A stretch of 64,000 nucleotides of DNA from Lucinisca nassula (Eukaryota; Mollusca; Bivalvia; Lucinida; Lucinidae). This document shows positions 1 to 11,772 of the stretch, piece after piece (the first letter of the stretch is position 1; every line of letters begins with the position of its first letter). A program made the translations under genes and the position numbers. The stretch lies in the NCBI GenBank assembly GCA_963580285.1, contig OY757012.1, positions 165,466,652-165,530,651 of the forward strand, written 5' to 3'. The notes beneath the pieces were generated by a model. It ran no database searches. It saw nothing but the letters and a program-made list of their open reading frames with translations, and was not told the origin of the DNA.

Positions 1-152
1 TGCTGAGCTGCTATGGGGCCATACAACTGACAGTATGTGTCTGGGCTATATGACAACAAAACATACCAAACCAAAGGTGAGATTGTCTCTGTACACATAT
101 CTGTGTTTAGCATACCATCAGCTGCATGATGAGGCCAATCATGAAAAAACCT

Positions 153-440
153 GCATCACAAAAACACACCGAAATAATTCTGACCCCCTCAAACCCCACT
201 TTTATATAGTAAAACTGGGGTTTACAGGGGTGCACATTATTTTTCTTATTTCTGCTTGAAAACGTAGATTGTGGGTACTTCTTAGAACTGCCACGATCAG
301 GGGGTTCTAACGTGTACCCCACAATCTATGTTTTGAGCAGAAATAAGAAAAATATCCCACTTTTTATCTGAAAATTTTCATTTTTTCGGCCAAAAAATTT
401 ACAATATATTAGTATAGGCATGTTTTCGTTATGTTTTGGA
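153..440. repeat. Family J MITE, palindromic
   Basis: The left end (CAAAAACACACC) and right end (GGCATGTTTTCG) are imperfect inverted repeats. The centre is a hairpin whose arms read roughly GTGGGTACTTCTTAGAACTG and its complement. A second copy with the same outer parts lies at 61654-61903. No coding capacity is seen, and short ORFs on both strands are shadows of the palindrome. Confidence 0.7.
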
Positions 441-478
441 GTTTGGGACCAGGTAAGACACAAATTGCCCTGCTTAGT

Positions 479-691
479 TTAACCCTTATCCTGCTGAATA
501 TTCATTTTAGCCACACCCATTTCAGACTTTTAACCAATCAAATTACCTTATGTAATTTATTCCTATAAATTCATAAAGTTAATGTCAAACAGTGTAGATC
601 CTGATCAGATGGCTTCTTCAGAAGCCATCTGACCTGGACCTACACTGTTTGCAAAGATAGGGGTTGTCGTGAACAGCAAGATAAGAGTTAA
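479..691. repeat. Family A MITE, TTAA-flanked
   Basis: Begins TTAACCCTTATCCTGCTG and ends in AGCAAGATAAGAGTTAA, giving inverted ends next to TTAA. The central hairpin is built from AAACAGTGTAGATCC and its complement around AGATGGCTTC. TTAA plus CCC termini suggest piggyBac-type mobilisation (inference). Other copies in this window: 12201, 14501, 42643, 44317, 45584, 60910 and 62521. Confidence 0.8.
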
Positions 692-821
692 CAAAATTGC
701 AAGAGTCTAGAAATTTTACACATAGAAATGCATAGAAACAGGAGGGTATTTGGCGATTATCAAATAATTTTTTTTTTTCAATTCTTCATAAAAACCAATG
801 TTGTTTGTTTGTTTGTATTGA

Positions 822-1110
822 AGTTTTACTGCCCAGTCAACACTATTTTAGGTCATTTTTGAGCCTGTCAGTTTACCTATCCTGGGCAGGCTCAAACATA
901 AGCTGTTAACCAGTACAGTGCACATTCTTTCGCCAGAAACTGACAACTACCCTTCTTGAAACAGGGGATGGGAGAGAATGACAGTAGAAAAGACTTCATG
1001 ATCAATCTCCACGAAAGAATGTTGCGACCCCCGCAGGTATCGAACCCATGTCCTCGTGATCACCAGTTTGACGCGCATACCGAGGCCAGCAAAAACCTAC
1101 CGTATGTTTT
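822..1110 (-). repeat. Family G tRNA-derived SINE
   Basis: On the minus strand a tRNA-like head carries box B (GGGTTCGATACC, near 1035-1050). A unique body follows, ending in an AAACAAACAAAC tail at 822. The same element is found at 43316-43560 and, interrupted, at 43606-44292. The tail resembles that of family E. Confidence 0.7.
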
Positions 1111-1119
1111 GGGTATTCC

Positions 1120-1275
1120 TTTGAACCGCGGTTGAATGAATACCCACAACTTAGGTTTAGATGGTGGTTCAGATGTGTTCAAATGAATACCCACAACATA
1201 GGTATATATGAAGAAATAAGGAAAATTATCCTTCAGCTATCACCAAATACCGAACTTATACTGTATGTTGCTATG
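1120..1275. repeat. Family K MITE, partial
   Basis: Contains two GAATACCCACAAC arms and a right end that reads back as CCATAGCAACATACAG. It resembles one half of the better preserved copy at 60495-60840, and the left end is degraded. Confidence 0.5.
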
Positions 1276-1398
1276 GAAACTAGATATATCCAAGCAGTAA
1301 ACACTTAAGATGATGATTAGATTGCACAGATACACAGGCTGATCCACACCCATATTGATCGCTAATAGCAAATACAGATTTTCTCATAATGTGAGCCA

Positions 1399-1560
1399 GA
1401 AGCCTCCGTGGTGTAGTGGTTACGCTACTCGCCTTGTAAACCAGGGATCGCAGGATCGATCCCGGGCTTCTCCAGACTTTCGGATGGGTCTTTAAACCGA
1501 GGTCCCATCTCCGTATGACCTTAGCTGTTGGTGGGACGTAAAACTCAAACACTCACTCAC
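1399..1560 (+). repeat. tRNA-derived SINE with 15 bp target duplication
   Basis: The head has A-box (TGGTGTAGTGGTTACGC) and B-box (GGATCGATCCC) sequence, followed by a short body ending ACTCACTCAC. It is flanked by perfect copies of TCATAATGTGAGCCA at 1384-1398 and 1561-1575. The acceptor arm does not pair, so this is a SINE rather than a working tRNA gene. The clean target duplication suggests a fairly recent insertion. Confidence 0.88.
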
Positions 1561-1583
1561 TCATAATGTGAGCCACAGTCTTG

Positions 1584-2022
1584 TAAATCTGTTTAAAATA
1601 CTATCCAAAAGTCTAGAGAATCTGGCATTCAGACTAAGGACCTAGTTTCTATGGTAACTAGATGAATGCCACAAAGTGTTCCGTCCTTCGGATAGGGATG
1701 TTAACTGGAGGCTCATTATACATGGAGAGTCATCCCATATGGAGGTTAAAGATCCCTACCGAAATAACAGTACTATGCGGACTTGAATATTGTAAATTAG
1801 GAGTGTATCTAATTTACACTGTGAGTAATGGTCAAATATGACTGATCACTGTATAAGTAGAAAGGATTGAATTTATACCTGGCTAGCAGTGTTTATATAT
1901 ATTGAATGATGAACCTAATTGAAATGTGGCCCATCAAATTTTGCACATTTTTTGTGTCCACAGGTATAACCTTTAGGATCACAAAATACACTACAACTGC
2001 TTTATAACACTTCTGTTGAGAT
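1584..2022 (+). repeat. 439 bp dispersed repeat, copy 1
   Basis: Nearly identical to 8868-9306, with a constant offset of 7284 bp at both ends, so there is no net indel. The core (GCCACAAAGTG, then GGGATGTTAACTGGAGG, then AAAGATCCCTACCG) also appears in the tRNA-headed SINEs at 21838-22377. The last about 35 bp continue into half of the TACACCACAAC palindrome family seen whole at 9666-9888. Confidence 0.8.
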
Positions 2023-2152
2023 CAGCGGCGGAAACCATGTTAGTTTAACAACCATGTACTCAAAGTATAGATTATATATAGAAAAGTGACCATTTGTCAT
2101 TGGAAAGAATATCTAACCCTTAATGTTTTTTTTTTCCCTTTTGTTTTTGCAG

Positions 2153-2230
2153 ACACTGATTTCAAGACTACCAGACAATAAGAAGGCTGGGACAACAGTT
2201 AAAGTGGAAGGAAAACATTTTGTTTTATGA
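2153..2230 (+). CDS. Probable terminal coding exon of an unidentified gene
   Basis: A long pyrimidine tract ends in TTTTTGCAG at 2152, followed by an open frame of 25 codons and a TGA. It starts TLISRLPDNK and ends VKVEGKHFVL. An AATAAA follows at 2414. I do not recognise the protein. A possible preceding exon is 1-30, which ends at a GTATGT donor (position 31) and would join in phase 0, but that is weak. The gene would run plus strand and converge on NDUFAF5. A chance splice-like site is the main alternative. Confidence 0.45.
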   Translation, partial: TLISRLPDNKKAGTTVKVEGKHFVL

Positions 2231-2413
2231 CTTGTCAATAATGAAATGCTCAAATTTAATAAGTCATACAAGGTTTTTTCTTCTGATGTACCTGCTGATG
2301 TATTTTCACAATATATAAGCCCTCAGTGTGCCAGTCATGACTAGCAGACATCTTTTTCATGTATTCTTTTTCTAGACCTTCATTAGAATTGTCAAGCTTG
2401 ATTTTATCTGAAG

Positions 2414-2419
2414 AATAAA
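2414..2419 (+). promoter_or_regulatory. Candidate polyadenylation signal
   Basis: AATAAA 184 bp after the TGA of the putative terminal exon at 2153-2230. Its position supports, but does not prove, that the exon ends a real transcript. Confidence 0.4.
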
Positions 2420-2814
2420 AGAAAAATATTACCATCTGCTCAAACATTTTCTGCTTTAAAATATTATGCCAGCTAAGACTGCCTGTGACTTACAGGTAGT
2501 TGGAAGGTGTGGGCCTGGGAGGCCCAAGACAACCTGGAAGCAGCTGACAGAGAGACAGATCGCAGAGAATGGAAGCTCTCTGCTATTGACCCTCATGATA
2601 GACAAACCTGGAGATCCAGTGTGAGATCTGCCATGCGTGCAGCAAGCTAGCTACCTGGATATGTGGATGTTGCCCCTGTACCTGCATGTTAATCAAAACT
2701 TTGATGATGATGAAAGCTCAGCTATAAATAGATCTAAATGATTGTTATGAGGGAATGGATATTTCTTCAGGGGAGGCAAATGTTTCAAAATTAATATCTC
2801 ACCATACATACTAG

Positions 2815-3325
2815 CCAAAAGGTCTTGACCTTTGACCTTGAAAATCAGTAGGGTTCATCCTCTTTCCAACGGGAACATTTGTGGAAGGATTGATGTTTGT
2901 ATGATGATAGCTTTGTCTTCTATCATGTTCACATCAATTTTAATGTTAAGACCATTGTGAATGACCCTTGACATGGAAAATCAATTGGGTTCATCCTATC
3001 CCCATGGGGAACATTTATGGAAGGTTTGCTGCTTCTGTGATGATAGCTTGTCTTCTATACTGTTCCCAAGGTTTTTAATATTAAGTCCATTGTTACCTTG
3101 ACCCTGAAAATCAATAGGGTTCATCCCCACTCCATGAACATTTGTGGAAGGTTAGATGCTTCTATGATGATAGCTTTGTCTTCTATTAGGTTCACAAGGT
3201 TTTTAATATGAAGTCCATTGTGACCTTGCCCTTTGATCTTCAACATTAACAGGGTTCATCCTCTTCACGTGGAACATTTGTGGAAGGTTTGATAGCTTTG
3301 TCTTCTATGCTGTATGCAGTGTTCT

Positions 3326-3386
<61 letters not shown>

Positions 3387-3420
3387 CGGATGGCAGAGAT
3401 GCTTTATCCCCATCCCAACT
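2815..3420 (+). repeat. Degenerate 135 bp tandem repeat
   Basis: GGGTTCATCC recurs at 2851, 2987, 3117 and 3252 (spacings 136, 130, 135). Each unit continues with an ACATTTGTGGAAGG-like segment and GATAGCTTTGTCTTCTAT. It ends in a CA microsatellite and GGACGGATGG, resembling the tail of L-type elements. Confidence 0.75.
3328..3383. repeat. (AC)n microsatellite
   Basis: About 28 uninterrupted AC dinucleotides. A threonine-histidine ORF across it is an artefact. Confidence 0.97.
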
Positions 3421-3442
3421 TTATTGCAAGGAGATAATAATG

Positions 3443-3960
3443 TACAGTTAAACCTCCACTAATGGTCGTCTCTGTTAAGAAGCCACCTCTCTTCAGCAGC
3501 CACAATAATTCCTCCCATATCATTTTACTATATATTTTACCTCTGCTCAGCAGCCACCTCTCTCCTCCAGCCAGCAGCCACCTTTCCAAATCTGAATTCC
3601 CTCTATTAAACAGCCTGAATTAACTCAATAGCAAAAAATCAATGTAAAAATAGGAATTTCTCTTTTGGTGTATTTATTTATTTCAAAATTTATTTTTCCC
3701 AAAATTACCATTGTGGTATCTGTATTATAAGCAAGTGAAAAGAAACATAACTGATGGAGAGGTTTCAGATGACACCTCTATCATTTCTTTTTCTTTTAGT
3801 ACATCCATGTTCAGCTGTCTTCAGTAATCACCATTTTATGTGTGTCGATAACAATCCCTGCATCATCCCACACATTTCCCTCTGTTGAGCAGCAACCTCC
3901 CTTAAACAGCCTGCTTTTCGTAGTTTCCCAAGATGGCTGTTTAATAGAGGTTACACTGTA
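3443..3960. mobile_element. TA-flanked palindromic DNA element
   Basis: Starts TACAGTTAAACCTC and ends GAGGTTACACTGTA, i.e. inverted termini beginning CAGT next to TA, as in pogo/Tc1-mariner type elements. The interior has repeated CAGCAGCCACCTCTC-like segments. No transposase frame is visible, so it is non-autonomous. Confidence 0.65.
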
Positions 3961-4096
3961 TAATCTTATTGAATCCCAGTATAATGTGGGATTTACAGGG
4001 GTACTCATTACATGGACTGGTAAATGTGATGGCATACTGCAAGTAGTTCCAAATGAGAAAAGGACTCTCCCATGCATACAAAACCTTGTTTCATTA

Positions 4097-4330
4097 TTAA
4101 CTTGTTGTATGCAGGAAACCCCTAAAGGGGTACCTTGGCAAACAGTGCAGGCCCAAATCAGACGCCGCAGAATGCGGCGTCTGATCAAGGCCTGCACTAT
4201 TTGCTGACAGAATTTTCCGTCAAAAATAGAATAAAAATGCAAAAACAAACAGACCTGACACCCCTTATATGACTTATGGACTTGTCCATTATATAGTAAT
4301 GGAAGAGTCCACTAGTATACAAAGGGTTAA
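4097..4330. repeat. Family C MITE, TTAA-flanked
   Basis: TTAA at 4097-4100 and 4327-4330. The right end reads AGTATACAAAGGGTTAA. The left half holds the shared hairpin (GCAAACAGTGCAGGCCC, then CAGACGCCGC and complements). Relatives at 60225-60440 (whole) and 16060-16396 (split by a SINE). Confidence 0.8.
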
Positions 4331-4482
4331 TATTTTCGAAATGGGATACAATAACTGCAAACACATATACATCTTTGAGATGATTTAATAGCACAGCTAC
4401 ATTTTCTTACAAGAGGTTTGCTTACAGCAAAGACATGCTTAAATGCAAATTAAAACTATTCTAAAGCATTCAGATAAATAAT

Positions 4483-6668
4483 ACAAGAGGACCATGATGG
4501 TCCTATATCGCTCATCTGAGCTAAGAGATTTATATGTGGGTGTTGGGGCAGGGCAATTTTTGGCCTCAGGTCCATAATTTGAACAATTTTGGTAGAGGTC
4601 CATTAAATGAAACTTAACAATAAAAATCAAAGTCCTGGGCCTTCTCAAAGTCCTGGGCCTTCTGGTTTCAGACAAGAAGATTTCTAATAGTTTCCCTATA
4701 TAAGTCTTTGTAAGTCCAGTGGGCCCCGTGGTGGGGTAAACAATCATGGTAGAGGTCCACTAGATGAAGCTTCATACCAAATATCAAAGACATGGGCCTT
4801 CTGGTTTCAGACAAGAAGATTTTTAAAGGTTTCCCTATAATGCCTTTGTAAAACCAGGGGGCTCTTGTGGGGGGGGGGGGGGGCATTTTTTGGCCCCATA
4901 GCACATAATTTGAACTATCTTGGTAGAGGTTCACTAGATGAAGCTTTATACCAAACAAAGTTTTTTAAAGGTTTTTCCTATATCTGCCTTTGTAAAACCA
5001 GGGGGCCTTGGTGCGGGGGCGTTTTTGGCCCAGGGCTATAATTTGAACAATCTTGGTAGAGGTCCATTAGATGAAGCTTCATACCAAATATCAAAGACAT
5101 GGGCCTTCTGGTTTCAGACAAGAAGATTTTTAAAGGCTTTCCCTATTATATGCCTGTGTAAAAGCAGGGGGCCCTGTGGCAGGGGCATTTTTGGCCCCAG
5201 GGCTATAATTTGAACAATCTTGGTAGAGGTCCACTAGATGAAGCTTCATACCAAATATCAAAGACCTGGGCCTTCTGGTTTCCGACAAGAAGATTTTTAA
5301 AGATTTTCCCTATATGCCCATGTAAAACCTGTGGGCCCCGGGGCGGGGCCATTTTTGGCCCCAGGGCAATAATTTGAACAATCTTGGTAGAGGTCCACAA
5401 GATGAAGCTTCATACCAAATATCAAAGACCTTGGCCTTCTGGTTTCCGACAAGAAAATTTTTAAAGATTTTCCCTATATGCCTATGCCTTCTGGTTTCCG
5501 ACAAGAAGATTTTTAAAGGTTTTCCCTATATGCCTATGTAAAACCAGTGGGCCCGGGGCGGGGCCATTTTTGGCCGCAGGGCAATAATTTGAACAATCTT
5601 GGTAGAGGTCCACTAGATGAAGCTTCATACCAAATATAAAAGACCTGGGCCTTCTGGTTTCAGACAAGAAGATTTTTAAAGGTTTTCCCTATATAAGCCT
5701 ATGTAAAACCAGTGGGCCCCGGGGTGGGGCCATTTTTGGCCCCAGGGCAATAATTTGAACATCTGCGTAGAGGTCCACTAGATGGAGCTTCATACCAAAT
5801 ATCAAAGACCTGGGCCTTCTGGTTCCAGACAAGAAGATTTTTAACTGTTTTCCCTATATAAGCCTATGTAAAACCAGTGGGCACTGGGGCAAGCCATTTT
5901 TGGCCCCAGGGCAATAATTTGAACAATGTTGGTAGAGGTCCACTAGATGGAGCTTCATACCAAATATCAAAGAGCTGGGCCTTCTGGTTTCAGACAAGAA
6001 GATTTTTAAAGGTTTTCCCTATATAAGCCTATGTGAAACCAGTGGGCCCCGGGGCGGGGCCATTTTTGGCCCCAGGGCAATAATTTGAACAATCTTTGAA
6101 GAGGTCCCCATAGATAATGCCTCATACCAGATATCAAAGACCTGCGCCTTCTGGTTTCAGACAAGAACATTTTTAAAGGTTTTCCTTATATAAGCCTATG
6201 TAAAACCAGTGGTCCCCGGGACGGGGCCTTTTTTGGCCACAGGGAAATAATTTGAACGATCTTGGTAGAGGTCCACTAGATGAAGCTTCATACCAAATAT
6301 CAAAGACCTGGGCCTTCTGGTTTCAGACAAGAAGATTTTTAAAGGTTTTCCCTATATAAGCCTATGTAAAACCAGTGGGCCCCGGGGCGGTGCCATTTTT
6401 GGTCCCGGGCAATAATTTGAACAATCTTGGTAGAGGTCCACTAGATGAAACTTCATACCAAATGTCAAAGACTTGGGCCTTCTGGTTCCAGACAAGAAGA
6501 TTTTTAAAGGTTTTCCCTATATAAGCATGTGTAAAACCAGTGGGCCCCGAGGCGGGGCCATTTTTGGCCCCAGGGCAATAATTTGAACAATCTTGGTAGA
6601 GGTCCACTAGATGAAGCTTCATACCAAATATCAAAGACCTGGCCCTTCTGGTTTCAGACAAGAAGATT
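4483..6668 (+). repeat. L element 1 with about 165 bp tandem array
   Basis: The head (ACAAGAGGACCATGATGGTC, a small hairpin) is followed by about 13 units of a repeat. Conserved parts are GAACAATCTTGGTAGAGGTC, CTTCATACCAAATATCAAAG, CAGACAAGAAGATTTTTAAA and GGGCCCCGGGGCGGGGCC. GAACAATCT starts at 5045, 5212, 5376, 5591 and 5757, so the period is 164-167 bp with one local duplication. No tail is seen, so the 3' end is truncated at about 6668. Minus-strand ORFs of 60-100 codons are array shadows. Confidence 0.88.
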
Positions 6669-7330
6669 TCATACCTGTGATAATTTTATGTTGACCATGC
6701 GGGAGATTTGCTTCTCAGATGAGGGAGATTGGGGTCCCAATGAGGGAGACTTTCTGACGGCATGTTGTAAGTGTTTTTTTCTTGTCATTTTTTGTGGTTT
6801 AGATGTACAAAGGAACTGGAACTACTTAATTAAAATAATAGGAACATATTTTGTCAAGTTTAATTTCAAAATAGCAAGTTGTAGGTTGTTTACAAACAAT
6901 GCTGTGACCACAAGTCCATTGATGTGATGTGGGTATTTGTCAGAATCACCTGATTGTTGAAAGTACCTGCAACATGCTTTAGTGTAGAAATACTTGATTA
7001 GAAAAGATATCCTAAAATGTTTCCAGTCCTCCTCTTTATCCAGTGCTGAGTTTTACTGCTACTGAACAGACCCAAAGCACAAAGTTCTCTTCAATGATAA
7101 GCATTACTTCTAGCACTATTTACACTCCTTCATATAGTCTGTCCAAGCAACTATTTTGGCCTTTCTCAGAACACCCTGTTCATAAATACATGTATAGGTA
7201 AAGCAGTCCATGCTGAAATTAATACCATTTTATGACAATTGTTCAGGTTGGCCCCCAAAAATTAGTGAGAATCCTAGGAAAATGCTGAGTCTTTATTTGT
7301 TTAAAATGTAAATTTTGTTACATCCAAACC
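6669..7330. other. No recognisable feature
   Basis: AT-rich sequence between two L elements. I see no convincing exon, palindrome or tandem repeat. Confidence 0.4.
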
Positions 7331-7331
7331 T

Positions 7332-9564
7332 TGATATATTGATGCCCTGGATCGCTCACCAGATCCACACTGAAGAAATGAAATGGTAGGTAATATAGTA
7401 CGGTGCCTTGTCAGAAGGAGCATACATGCAAAAAATATGAAGGATCTATCTCAAATGGTTCAAAAGTTATGATAAAGTAGGTCAAGGTCAAACTTTTTGT
7501 ATGAGTGGAAGCCCCTCTCACAAGGAATATACATGCTAAATATGGAGGCTCCATCTCTAATGGTTCAAAAGTTATGATTAAGTAGGTCACATGTCAATGT
7601 CAAATTTTTTTGCATAAGTGGGAAGACCTTGTCACAAGGAACCTACATGCCAATTATATGAAATATAGGTCACACTGACCTAGATATATTTTGCGGTCAA
7701 TTATCGGGTCACATGGAACTAATAATCCAGGCAAGACATTTCTCCATCAAATAGTATTCGAGAATATAGTCAAAATCACTGAACCATGAAATATAGGTCA
7801 CAGTGACCTGGATATATTTTGAGGTCAATCATGGGGTCACATGGAACTAATATCCCAGGTATGACATTTCTCCAACAAATAGTCTTCAAGATAAAAGGCA
7901 AAATCACTGGACCGTGAAATATAGGTCACCATGACCTTCACCTTTTTACACTTGAACCAATGTCACTTGGTTGGCTGATGTATAACCAATTGTGTCTATA
8001 ACTTGTTAGCATAAGGGAAAGGTATACAACAAATTACAAAGTTGTCCTAGATTTTGACCCCTAGCCCCACCCCATCCCCACTCCCAGGCACGAACCCAGG
8101 GGGGTGTTGCCTTGGGATCTCAGAAGACACTCCCAGGTATCCAAGTTGTAAATATGAATGCTTTGTGTTGAGTGACTGCTGAGATATAAACATTTCAAAA
8201 ACTTTAACACAGTATTACATAGGTGTTCTAGATTTTGACCCCAAGCCCCACCTCGGGGCATGACCCCTGGGGTCGGTTATCTTTGAACATCAGAAGACCC
8301 TCCCAGGTACTGAAGTTCCAAATATGAGTGCTCTGTGATGAGTGACTGTTGAGATATAAGCATATGAAAAACTTTAATGCAGTGTGACGCACAGGCGCAC
8401 GTGCACGCCAACCGAGGTGACAACAATAGCCCTCCATGTACTTTGTATAGGCGAGCTAAAAATGTTGTTTGTGTAGGAAGCCCTTGTCACAAGGAGCCTA
8501 CATGCCATATATGAAGGCTCTATCTCAAATGGCTCAAAAGTTACGGTGGAAGTAGGTCAAAGGTCAAGGTCGCAGGTAAAATTGTGTGTATGGGTTGGAA
8601 GCCCTTGTCAGAAGGAACATACATGCCAAATATGAAGGCGCTATCCCAAATAGTTCAAAAGTTATGAATAAGTAGGCCAAAGATCAAGGTCACAGGTCAA
8701 ACTTTGGGTATGGGTGGGAAGTATTTGTCACACAGAACAAACATTCCAAATAAGAAGGCACTAACTCAAATGGTTCAAAAGTGATGATAAAGAAGGTCAC
8801 ATCATGTCAAGGACCTACTTTTTGACCCAACATGATCCATATTCAAACTTGACTGAGATATTGTCAATAAATCTGTTTAAAATACTATCCAAAAGTCTAG
8901 AGAATCTGGCATTCAGACTAAGGACCTAGTTTCTATGGTAACTAGATGAATGCCACAAAGTGTTCCGTCCTTCAGATAGGGATGTTAACTGGAGGCTCAT
9001 TATACATGGAGAGTCATCCCATATGGAGGTTAAAGATCCCTACCGAAATAACAGTACTATGCGGACTTGAATATTGTAAATTTGGAGTGTATCTAATTTA
9101 CACTGTGAGTAATGGTCAAATATGACTGATCACTGTATAAATAGAAAGGATTGAATTTATACCTGGCTACCAGTGTTTATATATATTGAATGATGAAACT
9201 AATTGAAATGTGGGCCATCAAATTTTGCACATTTTTTGTGTCCACAGGTATAAACTTTAGGATCACAAAATACACTACAACTGCTTTATAACACTTCTGT
9301 TGAGATTGAATCTGATTTTTAAAAGTTTTTTTTTTCTTATTTTCCCCTTTTGTTGCCATGGCAACCATAGTTCTGCATGGAATTGAATTCTTTGAACAAC
9401 TTTGGGAGAGGACCACCTAAGGATAATTTCTACCAAGTTTTGTCAAAATCTGTTCAGTGGTTTAGGAGATGTTCTTTAAGGAAATTGTGAACGGACGGAC
9501 GACGACAACGACGGATGGTGACCGATCACAATAGCTCACCCTGCCTTTGGCTCAGGTGAGCTTG
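7332..9564 (+). repeat. L element 2, interrupted
   Basis: Degraded head (GATGCCCTGGATCGCTCACC). The interior repeats ATGGTTCAAAAGTTATGAT, AAATATAGGTCACAGTGACC and GGTCAAGGTCA units. The tail has a GACGGACGACG run and a hairpin, AGCTCACCCTG...CAGGTGAGCTT. The 439 bp repeat at 8868-9306 lies inside it, so it was probably inserted later. Confidence 0.7.
8868..9306 (+). repeat. 439 bp dispersed repeat, copy 2
   Basis: Near-identical to 1584-2022, with only scattered substitutions seen by eye. It lies within L element 2. Confidence 0.8.
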
Positions 9565-9665
9565 AAAGCAGCATTCCATGATCAATGTTATCAAATGCTG
9601 GACAAAACATAGTTACCGGACATTATATTGCATAGGTATGTTACCCAGTTGAAAGTTATTGGCAT

Positions 9666-9888
9666 TACACCACAACTTCATTATAACACGGTTCATTATA
9701 ACATGGTTATGGATATAACACGGTTTCATGATGGATCCCCAAAATGTATAGATTATATAGAAAAATGACCATAAATGGTCATTTTTCTATATTATCTATA
9801 CATTTTGTTCCGATATAACACGGTTGTTTAACTAACACGGTTTCTGCTTTGGACCCCATTAATAGTGTTATAAAGAGGTTGTGGTGTA
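9666..9888. repeat. Near-perfect 223 bp palindrome MITE
   Basis: Starts TACACCACAACTTCATTATA and ends with GTTGTGGTGTA. The arms meet at a central GACCATAAATGGTC. TA at both ends suggests a Tc1/mariner-type duplication. Part of one arm is also found after 1988. Confidence 0.8.
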
Positions 9889-9969
9889 CCATAATACATC
9901 CCTGTGACATAGTGCATTCTTTTATATCTCCAAAACAAGTTTTCTGATGAAAAAATAATGGTGATATTT

Positions 9970-10170
9970 TTCTTATCAAACTCCAATCATAGGTTGTAGG
10001 TGTTAGTTCGTTACAACAATCTCATTGAGGTGGTTCTAACAAGTACCTACGTATATATACAACTTACCTCTTAGAGCAGAAATAAGAAACTCCAAACAAT
10101 AAGTAAACCCCTGTTGTCTCTATATGAAGTGGTGTTTACAGGGTTGTTGAGTACAGATTTGTCATGAGGA
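9970..10170. repeat. J-core MITE, degraded
   Basis: Left arm with CTCATTGAGGTGGTTCTAAC and AGTACCTACG, then an AGAGCAGAAATAAGAAA segment as in family J. A related degraded copy is at 44805-45030. Confidence 0.45.
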
Positions 10171-10265
10171 GTAGCATGCAAATCTTAAAGCACTGCAGAA
10201 AATTCCAGTGCAGACAGCAAGACTTTTTTACCCTTATTTTTAATTGTAATGTCAAGACTTAACTT

Positions 10266-10427
10266 CTCTGTAAAATAAGAAACAAGAATTCCCCCAAAGG
10301 CTATGTCACACCTGTGATTTTTAGTTCTTCAATATGTACTTTTTAACTCTGTAAAATAAGAAACAAGAATTCCCCCAAAGGCTATGTCACACCTGTGATT
10401 TTTAGTTCTTCAATATGTACTTTTTAA
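10266..10427 (+). repeat. Direct 81 bp tandem duplication
   Basis: Two essentially identical copies (10266-10346 and 10347-10427) of a unit with AAACAAGAATTCCCCCAAAG and ATGTCACACCTGTGA. The unit resembles heads of other long repeats (58095, 41985), so a repeat head seems to have been duplicated here. Confidence 0.9.
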
Positions 10428-10788
10428 CATTTTGGTTACACCTGTTAATGGAGTGACTAATGGCCGACATACTGATAAATGACTATCATGGATAAAATCT
10501 GAATACCTGTATAGCTCCATGCAACAAACAGGCAAGACAAAAGCACATTGTCCTTTGCTCTAAAAACTTTAATAGCAACTGAATGGTTAAAAGAAGATTC
10601 AAGACAGCCCCAGATTCAGAAGACACTACATGTAAGTGTATGCAAAGATTGATGACTACTTGCTTCACTTACTGAGGAATGGACATAAACAGAACCCATG
10701 ATGCTAACATATAGATGCAAATGTCAACACCTGGTGGACAGACAACTAAATCCCTAAATCATGTTTGCTTAATCCTCACCATGTTCAA

Positions 10789-11002
10789 TACAGTAAAATT
10801 CCTATATTAAGACCACCTTTGGAACTGTTCAAAAGTGGTCTTCAAGACCATTTTTGAACAGTCCCAGAGATGGTCTCTGACCAGAGGACACTGTATGCAG
10901 AAAACAAAAGAAAGGAATAACTGCAGCCTACTAATTAAATAGGCTTTTTAAAGCAGAATTTGTCATAATTTTAGGTGGTCTTTATAGCGCAATTTCACTG
11001 TA
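10789..11002. repeat. CAGT-type MITE, TA-flanked
   Basis: Starts TACAGTAAAATTCC and ends GCAATTTCACTGTA. Inner arms (AAGACCACCTTTGGAACTG, then GGTCTT) pair in places. Likely pogo/Tc1-mariner type and non-autonomous. A fragment of the same family is at 33605-33715. Confidence 0.65.
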
Positions 11003-11099
11003 TTTTAGTATGCTACACTCCTCCCAGATTTTCCACCATTTGTTTTGCATGATACAATTTTAACACAGTTTCAGAGGCCAATACGAAAACAGTACAGGA

Positions 11100-11582
11100 T
11101 GACAGCCGACCTGGATCTAAACGGTTTTCAAAAAAGGCTGCATCGAGATTCAGCATCGTGAGGGTTAAAGGGGGCATAACAAAAATACCACAAAATCATA
11201 GCTCTTCTTGTTTTGGGCTGCATCATTCAAACAAGATCACTGCATGCGGGTGCCAACGCTCGGCTGCAGTTTCTTTTAGTTAAACAAAAATTCTAAGTTG
11301 AAAAGGGGCATAAAAAATATTTTGAGGGTTACCTCACCTATTGATATGAGTTCCCCTTTTCATAATGAACAACTAGTCCGAGTTTCAAGTAAATATGTTC
11401 AGTAATGACAGAGATATTACAAAATGTTCAAGTTTTTGCGGTCGAAAAAGGGGCATAACTGTGCCAAAAATATTTTGAGGGTTACCTCACCTATTGATAT
11501 GAGTTCCCCTTTTCATAATGAACAACTAGTCCGAGTTTCAAGTAAATATGTTCAGTAATGACAAAGATATTACAAAATGTCC
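11100..11582 (+). repeat. L-type fragment with 153 bp repeat
   Basis: TATTTTGAGGGTTACCTCAC recurs at 11318 and 11471, a 153 bp period, with GAAAAGGGGCATAA between. The second copy stops at about 11582. The 64-codon ORF starting at 11577 has no recognisable similarity. Confidence 0.7.
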
Positions 11583-11772
11583 AACGCCAGAGCTATGACA
11601 ATACCTCGTCGTTTTCTTCAAAAACAGCTGAGCTCACTTTCTAATTATACACAATTTCCTTTCTTAAAACCTAAAACATTCCAGTTTAATGACACACTAT
11701 TCATATTTCTTCCTAGAAAACAACCTTTCACACATTTTCTACTTCAACTTTTCTCCCTCACAACTATCTGAA

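Noticed and set aside
1399..1475. tRNA gene-like sequence with A and B boxes
   Set aside because: Acceptor stem does not pair, and the sequence continues into a SINE body bounded by a 15 bp target duplication. The heads at 22992 and 62907 were rejected as tRNA genes for similar reasons.
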